64,000 nt of DNA from Karalla daura (Eukaryota > Chordata > Actinopteri > Chaetodontiformes > Leiognathidae). The DNA lies in contig CM055207.1 of assembly GCA_029224185.1 (NCBI GenBank), positions 13,964,291 through 14,028,290 on the forward strand, written 5' to 3'. Position numbers and translations under genes: made by a program. The notes under the pieces are model-generated. The model was not told the DNA's origin. It was given only the letters and a program-made list of their open reading frames with translations, and did not search any database. Below, piece after piece: positions 10,081-22,479 of the stretch (positions are counted from its first letter, which is position 1; each line of letters starts with the position of its first letter).

Positions 10081-12060
10081 ACAGCATGGATGGAAGGAAG
10101 GAGGAAATAGCAGGCAGATGCTATTTTTATCGAGTAAAATGGGTCATAGATTTTGACATTTTTCTGTTTTTAGTGTTATAAGGAACAAAGACAAAACTTG
10201 GATCAAATGAAACTGTGCTGAATGTTTTTAAACCTACTATTTATAGCGACGCTGAATTAAATATGACACAGACAAGGTTATAAGTGGTGCAAAACCCAAC
10301 ATTGTGTTATTGAAAAAAAATATTTTTTTAAGTAACAGCCCCATTATATATAAATGTTAATGGAAACGTTCCATGGTTTATAGAGGACACCTATTAAAAA
10401 TACTTATTAGTGTTTTTTTTAATTACTCTTTGAATTTTGGTAATGGTGTTGGCTCTCCTGAGTACTTGTTATGAATTTGTTAAATAAATAGGCCATCATC
10501 AAACACTCAAAGCACTTAATAAGTTAATGAATGAATTATTGATGATGCTTGTTTATACACCAGTCTCTTTCTCACTTGTCACATATGAACAGACAACAAC
10601 CTCTATGAGGAATAATCCTGCACAAGAGGAGCAAACAAACTCACTCTGGTCCCACTACTGTCAAGGATTTTATACTAACTATTTATCTATCATATATTAA
10701 TCATGGAAATACCCTTCAATGTTCAGTGTTAACAGTGAAATATCTTTCTGTGGGACTGAGATGCTCCTGACCTACACAGACGTGTGAATGTGACTCTTAA
10801 TTTATTTGATCTCCTTAATTATTTCCTATGTTTACTTTAATACTGATTTTCAAATGGAATACGTCGGCAGTTTCATCCTGCAATGCTTTTAATGAAATTG
10901 ATGTATTTGGCTTCAGTGTAAAAACATTTGCATGTGTATGATAACACACCTGAAATAGCCTAGTAGCAAATACCAAGCAGTGATGTCTGTATTACGGCCA
11001 TCATTATCATCTCAGTGTTTTTCTTGACTGGTTTAATAACAAACGCAGTGATTAGGATTCAGTCAGTCACTCTGGACACTGAATGTGTGGACGTCTGGAC
11101 ATATCACAGTGAGGGCGTGTGTGTGTGTGTGTGTGTGTGTGTGAGTACGTGTGTCTTGGCTACGTGTGTCGCGGTTGCATCAGGATTGATGAAGGGCCTG
11201 TCTTGCCAAATGATGAAAGATGTGAGTCATGCATATAAAAACATCAGTGGAGCACCTGGGATGGGCTGCAGACAGCTCACACACACACTCTCACACAAAC
11301 ACACACATGCAGAATGGACACGTCAGCTGCAGACATCACGCTCGTAAAAACCTACATATTTAAATGATTTCTCTCTTGCATCGACACTCGCAAACACAAC
11401 TGAAGGATATCAGCTCAAACCCAGACGTAGATGAAGGGAGGAAGGAAGGAAGCAAATGCAGAGATGAGGAACAATTAGGCATCTTCACCAGCACGGGGAT
11501 TTAATATTCATATCAGGAGGACACAAGAGTCTACAAGGACCACCCTTGAAGCTCAAACATTATTCATTTATTCACTCACGCACACATGCAGACACTCGTC
11601 AACTTCATAATTTTCCACAAGGGACAGTCAACTCTTTTATCCGATGTGCACATCTGCTTGTTTTTGCTCCTTTTAAATCTAATTAATGCAAAAAAAAGAG
11701 ACGAAGAGAAGAAAAGACGTGGGATTCAAATCGGTGGCCCAGCTGATTCTGAAGCTCCTAGCTGTTGTTTGTATGTATGTTAACAACGGGCAGCAACCTT
11801 GACAGGGTCGTCGGCCACAACGCCTGTAGTCACCAGAGGCCCGGAGTCCAGTCCACTCTGCTCACACCTCCTGCCTGCGAGTAAATTGCTTCACGTATTG
11901 CAGCAACAGCTCCAGATGCTCTGAGTCACCTTGAGACAAAAGGCTGGCCTGCCCTCTCTGATAGGTGAGAGGGAGGACAGAGAGCGGGGAGACAGGAGAT
12001 AACAAGACAAACAAAATGTGTGAGGAAATCAAGTGAAGCAGTGAAATATGTGGGACAATG
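10081..12060. other. intergenic DNA, no gene seen
   Basis: AT-rich unique sequence up to about 11 kb, then a GT array at 11117-11143 and short CA runs near 11280-11310. No frame shows a recognisable protein. Confidence 0.5.
11117..11143. repeat. (GT)n microsatellite
   Basis: Pure GT run of about 27 bp. Confidence 0.9.
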
Positions 12061-12330
12061 GCAGGGGGGATTTGTTAAGAGGCGGAGGAGGAAGCGGAGG
12101 AGGAGGAGGAGGAGGAGGAGGAGGTTAGTATGAACCTAGAGATGGTGTAGGAGATGGCAAATTGTCAGAGGAGGTGAGATAGGATGAGTTACAAGAATAG
12201 AGGAGGGGAGGAGATGAGGTGACCGAGGAGATATAGTGGGTAAGGGAAAGGAGGGGAGTGAAATGGAAGAGAGGAAAGGTGTTGGGGGGGAAAGGTAGGA
12301 GGAAAGGAGCAAGGGATGGAGTAGATTTCT
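12045..12330. repeat. purine-rich tract with (GGA)n core
   Basis: About 285 bp of G/A-rich + strand with a GGA trinucleotide core at 12081-12124 (around 13 units). The flanks are degenerate GGA/GAGG sequence. Confidence 0.85.
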
Positions 12331-12349
12331 TCTGTTTATGTGTATGTTT

Positions 12350-12760
12350 GTTCACACGTTACCAGGACAGTGTCCTCCCCCCAGGTTGTCAGCCTTGTGA
12401 AACATGGGCATGGGGTCCCCATATGTCTCTATTGCGGACATAATTGAAACTGAAACCTGACTTGACTTTCTGGGGGGAACACTATGGGAGTCCTCTGGGA
12501 CTGAGCCCCAGTTGTGAAGGAGCAAAATGTCTCCTCTGAGGTCTCGGTTAATTGAGGATAGAACTAAGGTGAGGGCTAAGGTCAGAGTTTGACTCTTGTG
12601 TGTGTTTGTTGGTGTGTGTGTGTGTGTCTGTATGTGTGTATATTGCGCTAAATTTGGATTTAGCTGTGAGTCCAGGTTCACTTACGGTCAAGGTTACAGG
12701 GAGAGGTGGGCAGCCCTCAATGATTAGAAGTCAGCGCGAAGGATGCCTGTGCAAACTTTT

Positions 12761-12794
<34 letters not shown>

Positions 12795-12800
12795 AAAAGG
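12350..12800. repeat. GT-associated dispersed repeat
   Basis: Contains phrases such as ggggtccccatatgtctcta followed by gcggacataattg, GT arrays at about 12597-12640 and 12763-12791, and aaggttacaggg-type words. The combination resembles a common fish repeat in which gtccccat phrases flank GT arrays. A similar arrangement is seen at 22.1-22.5 kb. Confidence 0.35.
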
Positions 12801-13059
12801 ATTAATTCAATCTCTAGCATGTATAATAAGGAAGACCAAGAAAATACCGGGGAAAGAAAAACAGCCAAAAAAGAGCCCATATGCCTGACTAAAAATGTGC
12901 ATTTTGCACTAATAGCGTTATTAAAGGAAGATACACAGACACATACACACAAAAAAAACATCATTACTATTGCTCTGGCGCACATGCAGAAAAGTGACGT
13001 AAACGACAGCCGCTCCGGTTGTTTTGACTTATATTATCACATTAGCTGAAGCATCAAAG

Positions 13060-13230
13060 CGGCGCGGCTCTGTGAGCGTGACAGCTGTCTGTGCATACGA
13101 GGACACACTTTATTGTGCTGCGCAACGCAAATTAAAGTTGGAATTTGAGAATCTGTTATGTGTGCCTCTGAAACGCGCGCGGGCGCGTGTGTATGCGCGG
13201 CGGCTCCTCTCGCAGCCGAGACGATTGGAT
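13060..13230. other. CpG-richer patch
   Basis: Unusually CpG-rich for this desert (gcggcgcggctctgtgagcg, then aacgcgcgcgggcgcg and gcgcggcggctc). It could be an unmethylated regulatory patch. No TATA box or coding exon is evident. Confidence 0.3.
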
Positions 13231-13439
13231 CTGCCAGCCAGCAGGAACGTTAATTACTTTGGCAATCTTCAGGCTCACTTCCCACAATCACCCCCATCTC
13301 TGGGAGGGGAATGAGCTCGGACATTCAGGAGGCCCAGATCCTGGCCCAGCCTCCCATTCAAATCTGTTTTGAGGGAAGAGGAAATCAAATAAGCAGAACA
13401 ATACAGATGGAGTCCAGAATGTGTTCATGGGGGAAAAGA

Positions 13440-13870
13440 TCCTCTCTACCTCTTAAAAATTAACTTCCTTTCCCAAAACAGCTTGGAACCCACTGATAGA
13501 AACATTTTGATGTAATTCAATGCTTCTCAGAGCAGAGCTGAGAAATTTGGTCGTGAGGGAACTTTAAACAACTACACGCTGTCCTGCTGGGACGGATTGC
13601 ATCTTGATTGACAAAGTCCAAACAATTCACTAAATTTGTTTCTTTATCAAACAAGGCTGTTAACTGCCATTAATCTGTGAACTATCTCCAGGACCGCAGC
13701 CCGACTGGAGGATGTAATCTGGAATAATGAGGCAGAATAATTCCTCTCTATCAACACAATGAGTCAGCATTGTGACACAAATGTTAATTCTGAACGTATC
13801 AATGAAACGTTCACTGATTAAATATTTCATTTGCCTTCACTATGACAGTATGAGCTTATAACAGTATTAT
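13440..13870. promoter_or_regulatory. possible conserved non-coding element
   Basis: Repeat-free block rich in SOX-like (ACAAT, CTTTATCA) and homeodomain-like (TTAAT, AATTCA, GATTAA) words, with no ORF. This is a texture-based guess. Confidence 0.25.
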
Positions 13871-14399
13871 TATAGATTGACATTTTTGACATAGCCAGTG
13901 ACCTATAATGCTGACAGGGGGTTTAAGCTTTCTAAAATCTGGTGATTCAACTGGTGGCAGAGAAAGTGTGTTTTCTACAACAAAGTCTCCCAAAAGTTCA
14001 ATTTTGTCATTTTCTTCTTCTCTTCTCCTCAGTCTCAGTTAGCTTGGTGTTAGCATAGCACCAGGTTACTGTGCTGCTCTTTTTTCTCTGGTTCCAAAAC
14101 GTCCCATGGTGTTACATTACCATTACATCACCATTACACTGTTGCATTACTGCTGTGTTGCTTTTTTCGCCCCAATACTTTTTGTGTTTCGGGATTTTTT
14201 TTCTCACCCCAACTCTGCTAATGCTAACGTGTCCCAGGCTCATTTGTTGTTATTGCTGAGAAGTTTGCTGGATGTCAGACATTTATGTCATCAGTGTCGT
14301 GCAAAAATCTTGCCCTTTGTTCAGACCGAAGACGCGGTGCCAGCAGTGATTATGTTTCCTGCCACTCCGTAATTGGATAATCAGATCCGCAGTACATAA

Positions 14400-14900
14400 A
14401 AGTGTTTACGAGGAAGCGGAGATGAAGAATGGTAATGTGGTTTTACGTCGTGCACCCTATGTGGCATTTTCCTCAGCTTCATATTGATCAGCCTGATTTT
14501 TCATCCCTTCCAAACTGTCACCGATCTCTATTAGACCGCAGGCTCCAATCCTGAGGCACACCAGTCTCTCAATGAGTTTTTCGGGGAGCAATTTCGGAGG
14601 TGCACCTCCGGGTCTGGGCTGGATGTACGTGGCCTATATATCATCAGTCTGGTGATGCAGCCGCAGCCAGAAACACAGAGGAGCAAGAAGTCCAGCGTGC
14701 CCACCGCCACCTCGTCTGGGAAATAAATCAGCTCTGTGGAGGATCTTGATTTGGGCGTGAAGAGGTGCTGCAGGTCATCAGATGAAAGACGCAGCTGTGA
14801 TTAGCGGGTGTCGCCCCGCTGACGTCTTGTGAACGACACTATAAAGCACACAACGTCGCCTCTCCTCTTGTCCTTCCAAGGTGACGGCTCCTGGGGCGTT
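14400..14900. promoter_or_regulatory. possible regulatory block with TATA-like motif
   Basis: Complex unique sequence with a self-complementary GGAGGTGCACCTCC at 14597-14610 and, downstream, GGCCTATATATCATC near 14630-14644. The TATA-like word and surrounding GC content would suit a promoter on the + strand, but I see no exon downstream. Confidence 0.25.
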
Positions 14901-16400
14901 TTTGGCAACGATTACTTCAGCAAATTAACAAAAAAACCCCGCAATAAGCCGCCGACAGTGCAGCCAAAGAAGCGGGCCACACACACTCACACAGTCACAC
15001 GCACATGCGCCATAGCATCATAGGGCGCGGACAGACATCCTTTGGTTTGCCAACAAGACACACACACGCAGACACACACACACGCTGCAGGAGCTACAGA
15101 AGCCAAAACCATAGCCCTCTAATTAACCAGTCCCACCCCCCTGACCCAGTAGCCGAGAGCAGCCTGATAATCAGCCAGATCTTTACCCCTCTCTGAGTCC
15201 GCTCCTGCTCTGTTAAAATGAAGTGCAGCCCTCTGCTATCCTGCAGGAGAACCGCCAAATGAGAAGAGGCAGAGAAGAGATATTAGCTGAGAAGCTGCTG
15301 ATGGAGACTGTGGATATATATATATTTTTTAAAGTTGTTGACCCTGTTTCAGCACCAACATCGGTTGACGGATTCTCAGCTGGAGACGTGGCAGGCTGTA
15401 ACAGCAGACAAAGCAGGCTTCTCTCAGACTTCTCTTCTGTTCATTCGTTTTTTCCTCCACCTTTTGCCTTGTTGCTCAGACAAGTTAATTTTTTCTGACT
15501 TCAACCCATAAAAGGGCTTATAAGGGTTATTAACTTCATTTACACTAAAAAAAGCCTACAATTGTTGCAATGTTAGAACATGTCCATAACAACCTACTAA
15601 AACATAGAAATTTAAACAAAAACCCTCAACATCTCCATCAGAGACCTTGTTCAGCAGTATCTGACAGATGCGCTTGACATCCACATTCATTCTGGCAACT
15701 TATAAGATGATAAGACATCTATGTTGTTGTTTCCCCAAGTGGCAAAAAACAGATTTAAATAAAGCATGATCGCTTGCCGCACTTATGCTGCCCTAAAGGA
15801 AATGACAGAGGTGATAAAGACAAATTACTATGTATAGAAAAGGGAATGCTTAGTGATACAGTTAATTGCACAACTTTACATCTTTTCGTCCCTTGTGGTT
15901 GACCCTGCCACACGGTTCTGTGTAGTGGCTTCCTCTGTTACTTCCAGGGTCATGTGCAGGGGAAGAACTATGGAGTATGCTCTGTGTGGTGTGTAACTCG
16001 GATTAAACCTGAGACAGTAATTTGACTCCCAACCTCATTATATTGATGTATACGTCTACATCCAGTTTGGTCATGTTCTACATCTGCTTTAAGTCGGACA
16101 TACACAATATGTTATTTTTCTGATGTCTGAGTGTCCTCAAAGCTTAATGTACGTTTGACTCTGGCGCTCAACACGAGTGCCATTAGACCAGAAGAGAAAG
16201 AAGTGAAAAAAGCAAAAAGAATAGAAACAGGGGGAAAAAAAAGACATATGATGCATCCTGAGTTGAGCAAAGTCCATTTCAGTTGCACCCCTGAGGAAAT
16301 CAGTGAGGAAGCAGCGACTATTAGAAATTTGGAACGATGATTCCAACCCAGTGGGTACAGGGACACAGCGACCTTCATGGGCGCCACAGACATTGTCTGT
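14901..16400. other. intergenic DNA, no gene seen
   Basis: Holds short CA runs near 14980-15085, an AT run near 15316-15330 and otherwise unremarkable AT-rich sequence. Confidence 0.5.
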
Positions 16401-16402
16401 CA

Positions 16403-16411
16403 GCACACACA

Positions 16412-16476
<65 letters not shown>
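16403..16476. repeat. (CA)n microsatellite
   Basis: About 70 bp of CA with rare interruptions (actc, acgc). The Thr-His ORFs over it are artefacts. Confidence 0.95.
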
Positions 16477-17378
16477 GACTCTGTCTTACTCATCCTTACT
16501 CTTTGCATTGACGCCGTTTGTTTCTTTTTTTTTTAGGCATCAGCCGGGGCAGGGGAAATTTGTGTGATTGTGTTGCAGGTGAAAGCCACACGTATGGCAT
16601 CAAGACCCAAACTCCCAGCTCTCACTGGGCTGCCACACACACCCAGCGCCAGCCCGCACAGCGTTTCGCCTCAGGGTGTGACATTGATTTCCCGTTGTAC
16701 GATAGATCTGACACGCTTGCTCAGGACGGCGTTCTAAATTGTCAAAATCTGTAAATACTACACACCCAGTTCTGCCGTTTGCCCCCTTTTTGTAGGAATG
16801 TTGAGTGGCCGCAGTTCACAGTGGTGGTCCACCTGTGGGTCAGGGGTGATCCAGAGGAGTAGGACGTATTCACAGCTGCAGACACTGCGTGCGTGACCTG
16901 CCATCCTCACCCTGCAGCCTAGCTAATGTGTTAATTTGTCATATGGACCCTGGGAGTGTTGACCTGCTCTTCCATGTCAAACAGATCTCACCTTCAATAC
17001 ATTTTACTGACTATCATTCATAATTCAGTCATGTATTGGTGAATAATGAAATAAACCGACCATTAACCCAACATTTAACTCATGTCAGAAAAACTCATGA
17101 TTTCCAAAGCACAGCAATGCAACCTTTTTGATGAAACCTGACAAACATCCGCTCAAAGAAATCTGTAGAATTCTCACACTTCACTTCACATGTGTATTTT
17201 TACCATTGACTGATTTTCACCTGTGAAAGAAGTAAAATAACAATTTTTGTCCTTCTTTATATATATCTTGCAATATGCTGCAATGTCAGCCCTCACCATC
17301 TGATATTGTAAACGGCCAGGGTTGTGTGCTGTCAGTACATAAGAGGTGATAAGTGAAGTGTGTGGAAGGTCGTTGAAG

Positions 17379-17403
17379 GTGTGTGTGTGTGTGTGTGTGT
17401 GTG
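17379..17403. repeat. (GT)n microsatellite
   Basis: Pure GT run of about 25 bp. Confidence 0.9.
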
Positions 17404-17540
17404 AGTGTATGGATGTGAGAGAGATCAGAGCTGGGCAGATGAATACGGACAAGGCTGAGCTTTAAAGTAGACGATAAGATGAGTGCACCTTATCTGAGTC
17501 AGTGCAAACTACCACTCACAACACTGATAGAGTTTTCTGC

Positions 17541-17543
<3 letters not shown>

Positions 17544-17612
<69 letters not shown>
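17544..17612. repeat. (GT)n microsatellite
   Basis: Pure GT run of about 69 bp. Confidence 0.95.
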
Positions 17613-17616
<4 letters not shown>

Positions 17617-18915
17617 CATGGAAGATAGTATCCTTCTTCCATGAGACAAGGCCTATTTCTCTGGAGTGAGGTGCAGGCCTGTGGTGCAGACTCATTGAAC
17701 TCACTCGTTGTCTTAGTTTCTGTCTCACAAACAGAATCAGGTCAGGATATATCTGAAAAAGCTTTTTTACATGAGAAAAAAGCACATTTCAGGCCTCTGT
17801 GCACAATAGGATGATTGAAGGACAGGATAAACCCTAACCTCTGCTCTGTCAACTGAGATCGCCTCTACTGTCCTGAAATACACGCAAAGTAGAATCTTTT
17901 CTAAAATTATAGCACTTAATGAAATACTCAAAGGACGTAAAGAGCAAAAACAGACAAAGAGTGGTTTGCAGAGCTGTCTTCAGCAGACATCAAGTGTGGG
18001 TGAGTAAGATACTGGTGACACGTGCTCCAGTGAGTGGTGGGGTAGAACAACATCCAGTCAAACTACATCTCCCTCCCAACACATGATATGAATGTTTGGT
18101 GAGAACCATTTGCCCTGTAGATTGAATAATGATGCTAAAAAGTGGTACCTGGTAGCTTAGAAAGTGACACTAAGGAGGTGCTGGAGTCAGAATGTATTGA
18201 TTGGATCCATATAATTAGCGTGTGTGAGGATAGAGCTGGATGACACAGAGTTGTTAAGGCTGTCGCTGCAGGAAGAAAGGTTGACTCCCAGCCGGGCCGA
18301 GGGTCAGTCCAGTAACATGCAGGTTGATTGGAGACGCTCGTGACATAATGTAATCTACGCGGAGCATGTTCTAGCACACATTTGATCGTTTTTGGCGGAT
18401 GGATCGGCTGCTCTACAGCGCTGATGCCGCGGCGGTGACGGGGGAAGAAGCTGTATTTTTTCTGCGCCGCATTAAAGTGGAAGGACAGCCGAGACAAAAG
18501 GTGTGCTTCCACATTCAGCCAGTCGAAAGGCAAGATTTATAGCCTCTATGCAAACTGGAAAAGACAGCTACTGATGTGTGAAAACAAATCTACACAGCTT
18601 GCAGTAAACTTCAATTACCTCTGACTCACTGAAAGAGACATCGACCGAAGTAATTCCATGTCTTTGTCTCTACTGGTTAGACTTTAATCCTGCACACACA
18701 TACCCACGTATAGGCATCCACCTGTATCCCCTTTCCTTTCACTGGTGAGTCTCCCTGTCTTCTACCTCTTTTACCCGCTTGTTTCGTTACTACTCTCCTT
18801 GTGTCTGAGCCCGGCACTTCACAGAGGGGAGAGCATCGCACCATCTTCACTGCTCTCCCTGAGTCATCGCGCACTGAGCTGGGGATTTGAAGCCCATCAT
18901 AGCTGTCAGTGCTTG
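17613..18915. other. intergenic DNA, no gene seen
   Basis: Mixed unique sequence. A 132-residue minus-strand frame at 18135-18533 has no recognisable domain, no clear splice context and no homologue I know; I do not call it a gene. Confidence 0.45.
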
Positions 18916-19380
18916 CAGAGAGAGAGAGAAAAAGAGAGAAAGAGAGAGCGAGAGGGATAGATCACCATCAAGCAGAGATCAAACCAGACTCACTGGCTTG
19001 AACGTAATCAGAGGAGAAAAGAAGAAGAGGGGGATAAAATGGAGGAAGTGGGGGAAAGGAGACAGGATGAGAAGAGGAAACAAAAGGAGGACAGAGAAAA
19101 GACAACGGAGTGGAAGATGGGGAGCACACGAGCGAAGAGGAGTCAGTGAATGAACGAAAGGGGAGGAATTGAAAAAGCGGGGAAGGACAATAAAGTTACC
19201 AAAAAAAAAGCAGGACATGAATGTGAGAAATGGAGAGTTGAAAGAGGTATTGGGGGGGAAAACGACGGGAGAAAAGTGGGGAGGATGGCAAACAATAGGA
19301 CCAGTGTTGGCGAGGAGTTGGCAAGAAAGCTGAACAAAGGAGAGGAAAGGAAAGATGAAGTAGAGGAGGGAGGGCTGGGA
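18916..19380. repeat. purine-rich tract
   Basis: A GA-repeat head (18918-18953) followed by about 400 bp of strongly A/G-biased + strand. Frames across it are Lys/Glu/Arg-rich on one strand and Phe/Ser/Leu/Pro-rich on the other, by composition only. Confidence 0.8.
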
Positions 19381-19599
19381 CAGATGTACACACTTGGTGC
19401 TTCAGCTCTGACAGGTGGACATGCACACACGCCTCAGGAGAGCCGCACATCGCCAGCCTTTTTATATCTCTAATGTGTGCATGTGTGTGTGTGTCTGGTA
19501 TCATTACGCGCGTCTGTGTGTGTGTGTGTGAGAGAGAATACGTGATGCGTGGGGACTCTGTCAGCACTGTCCAATCAGCCACGCTTCATTACTCTCTTT

Positions 19600-20220
19600 G
19601 TGTGCTTTTTGAAGCTGTTTATGCCTGAATTAACGCCGGCAGTGATCCGTGCACGAGGCGTCGCCTGAGCCCGCCGAGCCCGCCCCAGGACTCCATTCAT
19701 CTTTACCTGTCTGCTGTCACCTCGCGCCATCGACCGCTAACCTGATACAACAACACCGGCGATAGCAGGGGCCGAGCAGCCACAACGGGAGGGGGAGGGG
19801 GAGGGCAGACGGAGGAGGAGGAGGAGGAGGAGGAGGAGGAGAAGGAGGCCATCGGACGAGTCAAGCCTGGGCGACACGCGCCTGAGAAAAACGAGGCGTG
19901 GAGAGAGGAAAGAAGCTGGAGAGCAGTTGAGGGTGAACAACGCTCAGAAACTGAGCACCTGGGCCACAATTACAGTGACGTACAATGTTAGCAGCGTTCA
20001 CGGCATGTGAAACCTCTGATTGCGCCCTTGTTAAACAACAACGAACCACTGAGGACGGAAACCTCTGCTATCGATTAATATCCAGCGAGCAGGCAATTCT
20101 CGTCGCAACGGAGACTCGGCTGCTCTTGTTGTTTGTTTACTTATTCGTTCACGCTGATTTCATTTCTGATGAGCGAACCATTCGCCTCGCCGCGCCTAAA
20201 TAAAGCCTGATGTATTCATC
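19600..20220. other. GC/CpG-richer patch with (GGA)n
   Basis: Sequence from about 19620 to 19870 is GC-rich with many CpGs (aggcgtcgcc, agcccgccgagcccgcccc) and contains a GGA array at 19811-19841. The following 300 bp are unique with CpG and TAAT words. It might be an unannotated CpG island or promoter, but no exon can be supported. Confidence 0.35.
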
Positions 20221-20519
20221 TATTACAAGCGCTCACACAGTGAGGGAGTAATTGCAGCGCAGCATTTAATACTCTTTAATTCACCGTAATCACATTATGC
20301 TCCGCCGGTATGTCTGGGTCTGTTTCAGAGGCCTTTTGCATGTTTATTTCATTTAACTTATGTGGCTTCTCTGCAAGACAAACAGAGAAAAAATGTAATT
20401 AAGACTGTTTACTCGGGGAGTTTTGAGAGCAACTGCAATGTATCTCAGTTGCACCCACCCCCTGAAAAAAAATAAAGAAAACACCAAAGGTCTGTATTAA
20501 ATGTCACAAGAACAGTTGT

Positions 20520-20890
20520 AGTCATGTTGTTAGTTTAACATGTCCTTATGTATTTTGTTTCTGTTTCTCCTGGTCATACTTCTCAGTCCAGCTCTGCATC
20601 CCAGTCCTGTGTTCGCCCAATGGCCCCGCCCTCTTCCTGACTTTCCACCAGTTGGCTCCTTTCCCTCTTACTCAGCTTATATGTACATTATGGATCCATT
20701 TGTTCGACTTCTGTGCATGTTTCCTTTGTCCTGCTCAAAGTTTCTTGTCTCCCAGTCTTGGCTACACGCTTTGCCGATCAGTCACTGCATTGTGGTTACC
20801 AAGCACATCAGTAACTCGATTCAGACTCAGCTTTGGTGAATTCTCTTTATTTGGTCCTTGAACTTGACGTTTTCAGACTTAATTCATAAT
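20520..20890 (+). repeat. possible decayed retroelement tail
   Basis: C/T-rich sequence of the type ccagtcctgtgttcgcccaa followed by tttggtccttgaacttgacg. It resembles the 3' tails of fish retroelement families that also occur near 40.6 and 61.7 kb. No coding capacity remains. Family assignment is tentative. Confidence 0.3.
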
Positions 20891-20999
20891 TCTTTCTTAA
20901 CAGGTCGCTTAGTTATCCGTCATTTGAGGAGACTTTGTTTCTTTACCCAACCTGTTACCCAGGTGTATTAACAATGACTCAAATGAGCGCGCGAAGGGC

Positions 21000-22120
21000 G
21001 CAAATCCCACAGATATTTCTCACCCAACTCCACTCGGCTCTGTGGAACAATTTAATCTCTCCGCTTTCATCAGCCCTGTTTTCCAGCGACAACCAGCAGC
21101 TGTTCTCAGCCAACAGAAGAGCTTTGACAAAGCCGCTGTTCGCCTCGGCACCTGCTCGGCACCAACCAGCAGACAGGCAGCGACCAGCTGGCAGATGCAG
21201 CGGAGCACTTAGCCGCTAAAGAGTCAAATATTTCCTTCAAGGGTCGGCCTGATTTACACAGCAAACAGAAATGTGCGGCAGATTTGTCATTAAACCGCAG
21301 TTTGCTGTGTTTAGTGGTGCATGTACTACTGCCCCCGGAGGGTCAAACACCGCAACGCAACAACATAACATTGCATTAAACGCAAAAAAAAGGAACTGTA
21401 GGTTGTTTGTTGTTTATTTAGCAAAAGGAAAAAAAACTATTCAATGGAAATTGAAGTCCAGGAACGATAGTCTGAAAGGTGAATCAACTAAAAAAAAACA
21501 GTCATCCAAGGAGACTGAAAAATAAGCCAAAAGAAATAAAAAGCAAAAGGAGGAAAAAGCAAAAGGAGGAAAAAAAATCTTAAAAGCCATTGATCCACCG
21601 GGCTAATAAGCCAGCTGTCTGGGGATAAAAAGGCAGGAATGCTGAGTAAAACAGTGAGAGGCTGAAGCAAGAGTTCAGAGTAATCTGTTGGACACTCATT
21701 CATCATCATCATTATCATTAATGACTGGAAAAAGTTGGAAAGGTCACTGAAAATCTAATGAGGAACTCCTGATGCCACCCTGCTCTGCTGGAGTGGTCCT
21801 ACAACAAGTGCATTATACGTTTTTCTGAGTGTTCCTCCATTCGTATAATCAGACTCCTGCGAGGAACGTGATGCTGAAACACGGCTCCGTACACACAGCA
21901 GGGACAGTGTTTCTCTCAGAGCGGGGACGGAAAGAGGGCCTGGTGATGAAGACCTCTGTGTGGTTTGCAGACTGTCAGTGTGACTCCCAAACCCACTTAA
22001 ATGGCTTCACGCTCTACATCCCTCCCCATCTCCTGTGCCCTGCAACCCCACCAACACAAAAATGGGTCTACACAGCGGCTAGAGAAATGAAAGTCAAACT
22101 AAAGACTGCCCATAGGAGGG
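21000..22120. other. intergenic DNA, no gene seen
   Basis: Mixed sequence with A-rich stretches at 21425-21580 (several aaaaggaggaaaaa repeats). Nothing coding is recognised. Confidence 0.45.
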
Positions 22121-22401
22121 TCCCCATGATGTACTTGGACATTTCTGCTGCAATGTGCGTGTATGAGTAGGCGAATGTGTGTGTGTGTGTGTGTGTGGCT
22201 CCAAGGGCATTTTTGACCAGCTGACTGGGGACAGCATGTCTGATTGGGGAGAAAATTGGTGTCCCCATCTGATTCTCACAGCAGCAGCAATCAGCACAAT
22301 GTGAAGGGATTTCTGTCTTGATTGTTGGGTTAAGGTTAGTAATTAGGGTTAGGGTTAGGTTAAATGTCCGGGGATGGAATTCAGTGCCCTACATATATGC
22401 T

Positions 22402-22468
<67 letters not shown>

Positions 22469-22470
22469 AA
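22120..22470. repeat. GT-associated dispersed repeat with short telomere-like run
   Basis: GT arrays at 22176-22198 and 22409-22467 flank sequence with gtccccat words (22120s and 22260s) and a short TTAGGG-like run at 22342-22362 (aattagggttagggttaggt). It resembles the block at 12.35-12.8 kb. The TTAGGG words are probably part of this repeat and not a telomere relic. Confidence 0.4.
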
Positions 22471-22479
22471 GCACAAGCA

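Noticed and set aside
18135..18533. 132-residue minus-strand frame
   Set aside because: Low-similarity, no domain, no Kozak or splice support. Frames of this length are expected by chance in 64 kb.
22342..22362. Short TTAGGG-like run as a second telomere relic
   Set aside because: Only about three units, embedded in a GT-associated dispersed repeat that seems to carry such words as part of its own sequence.
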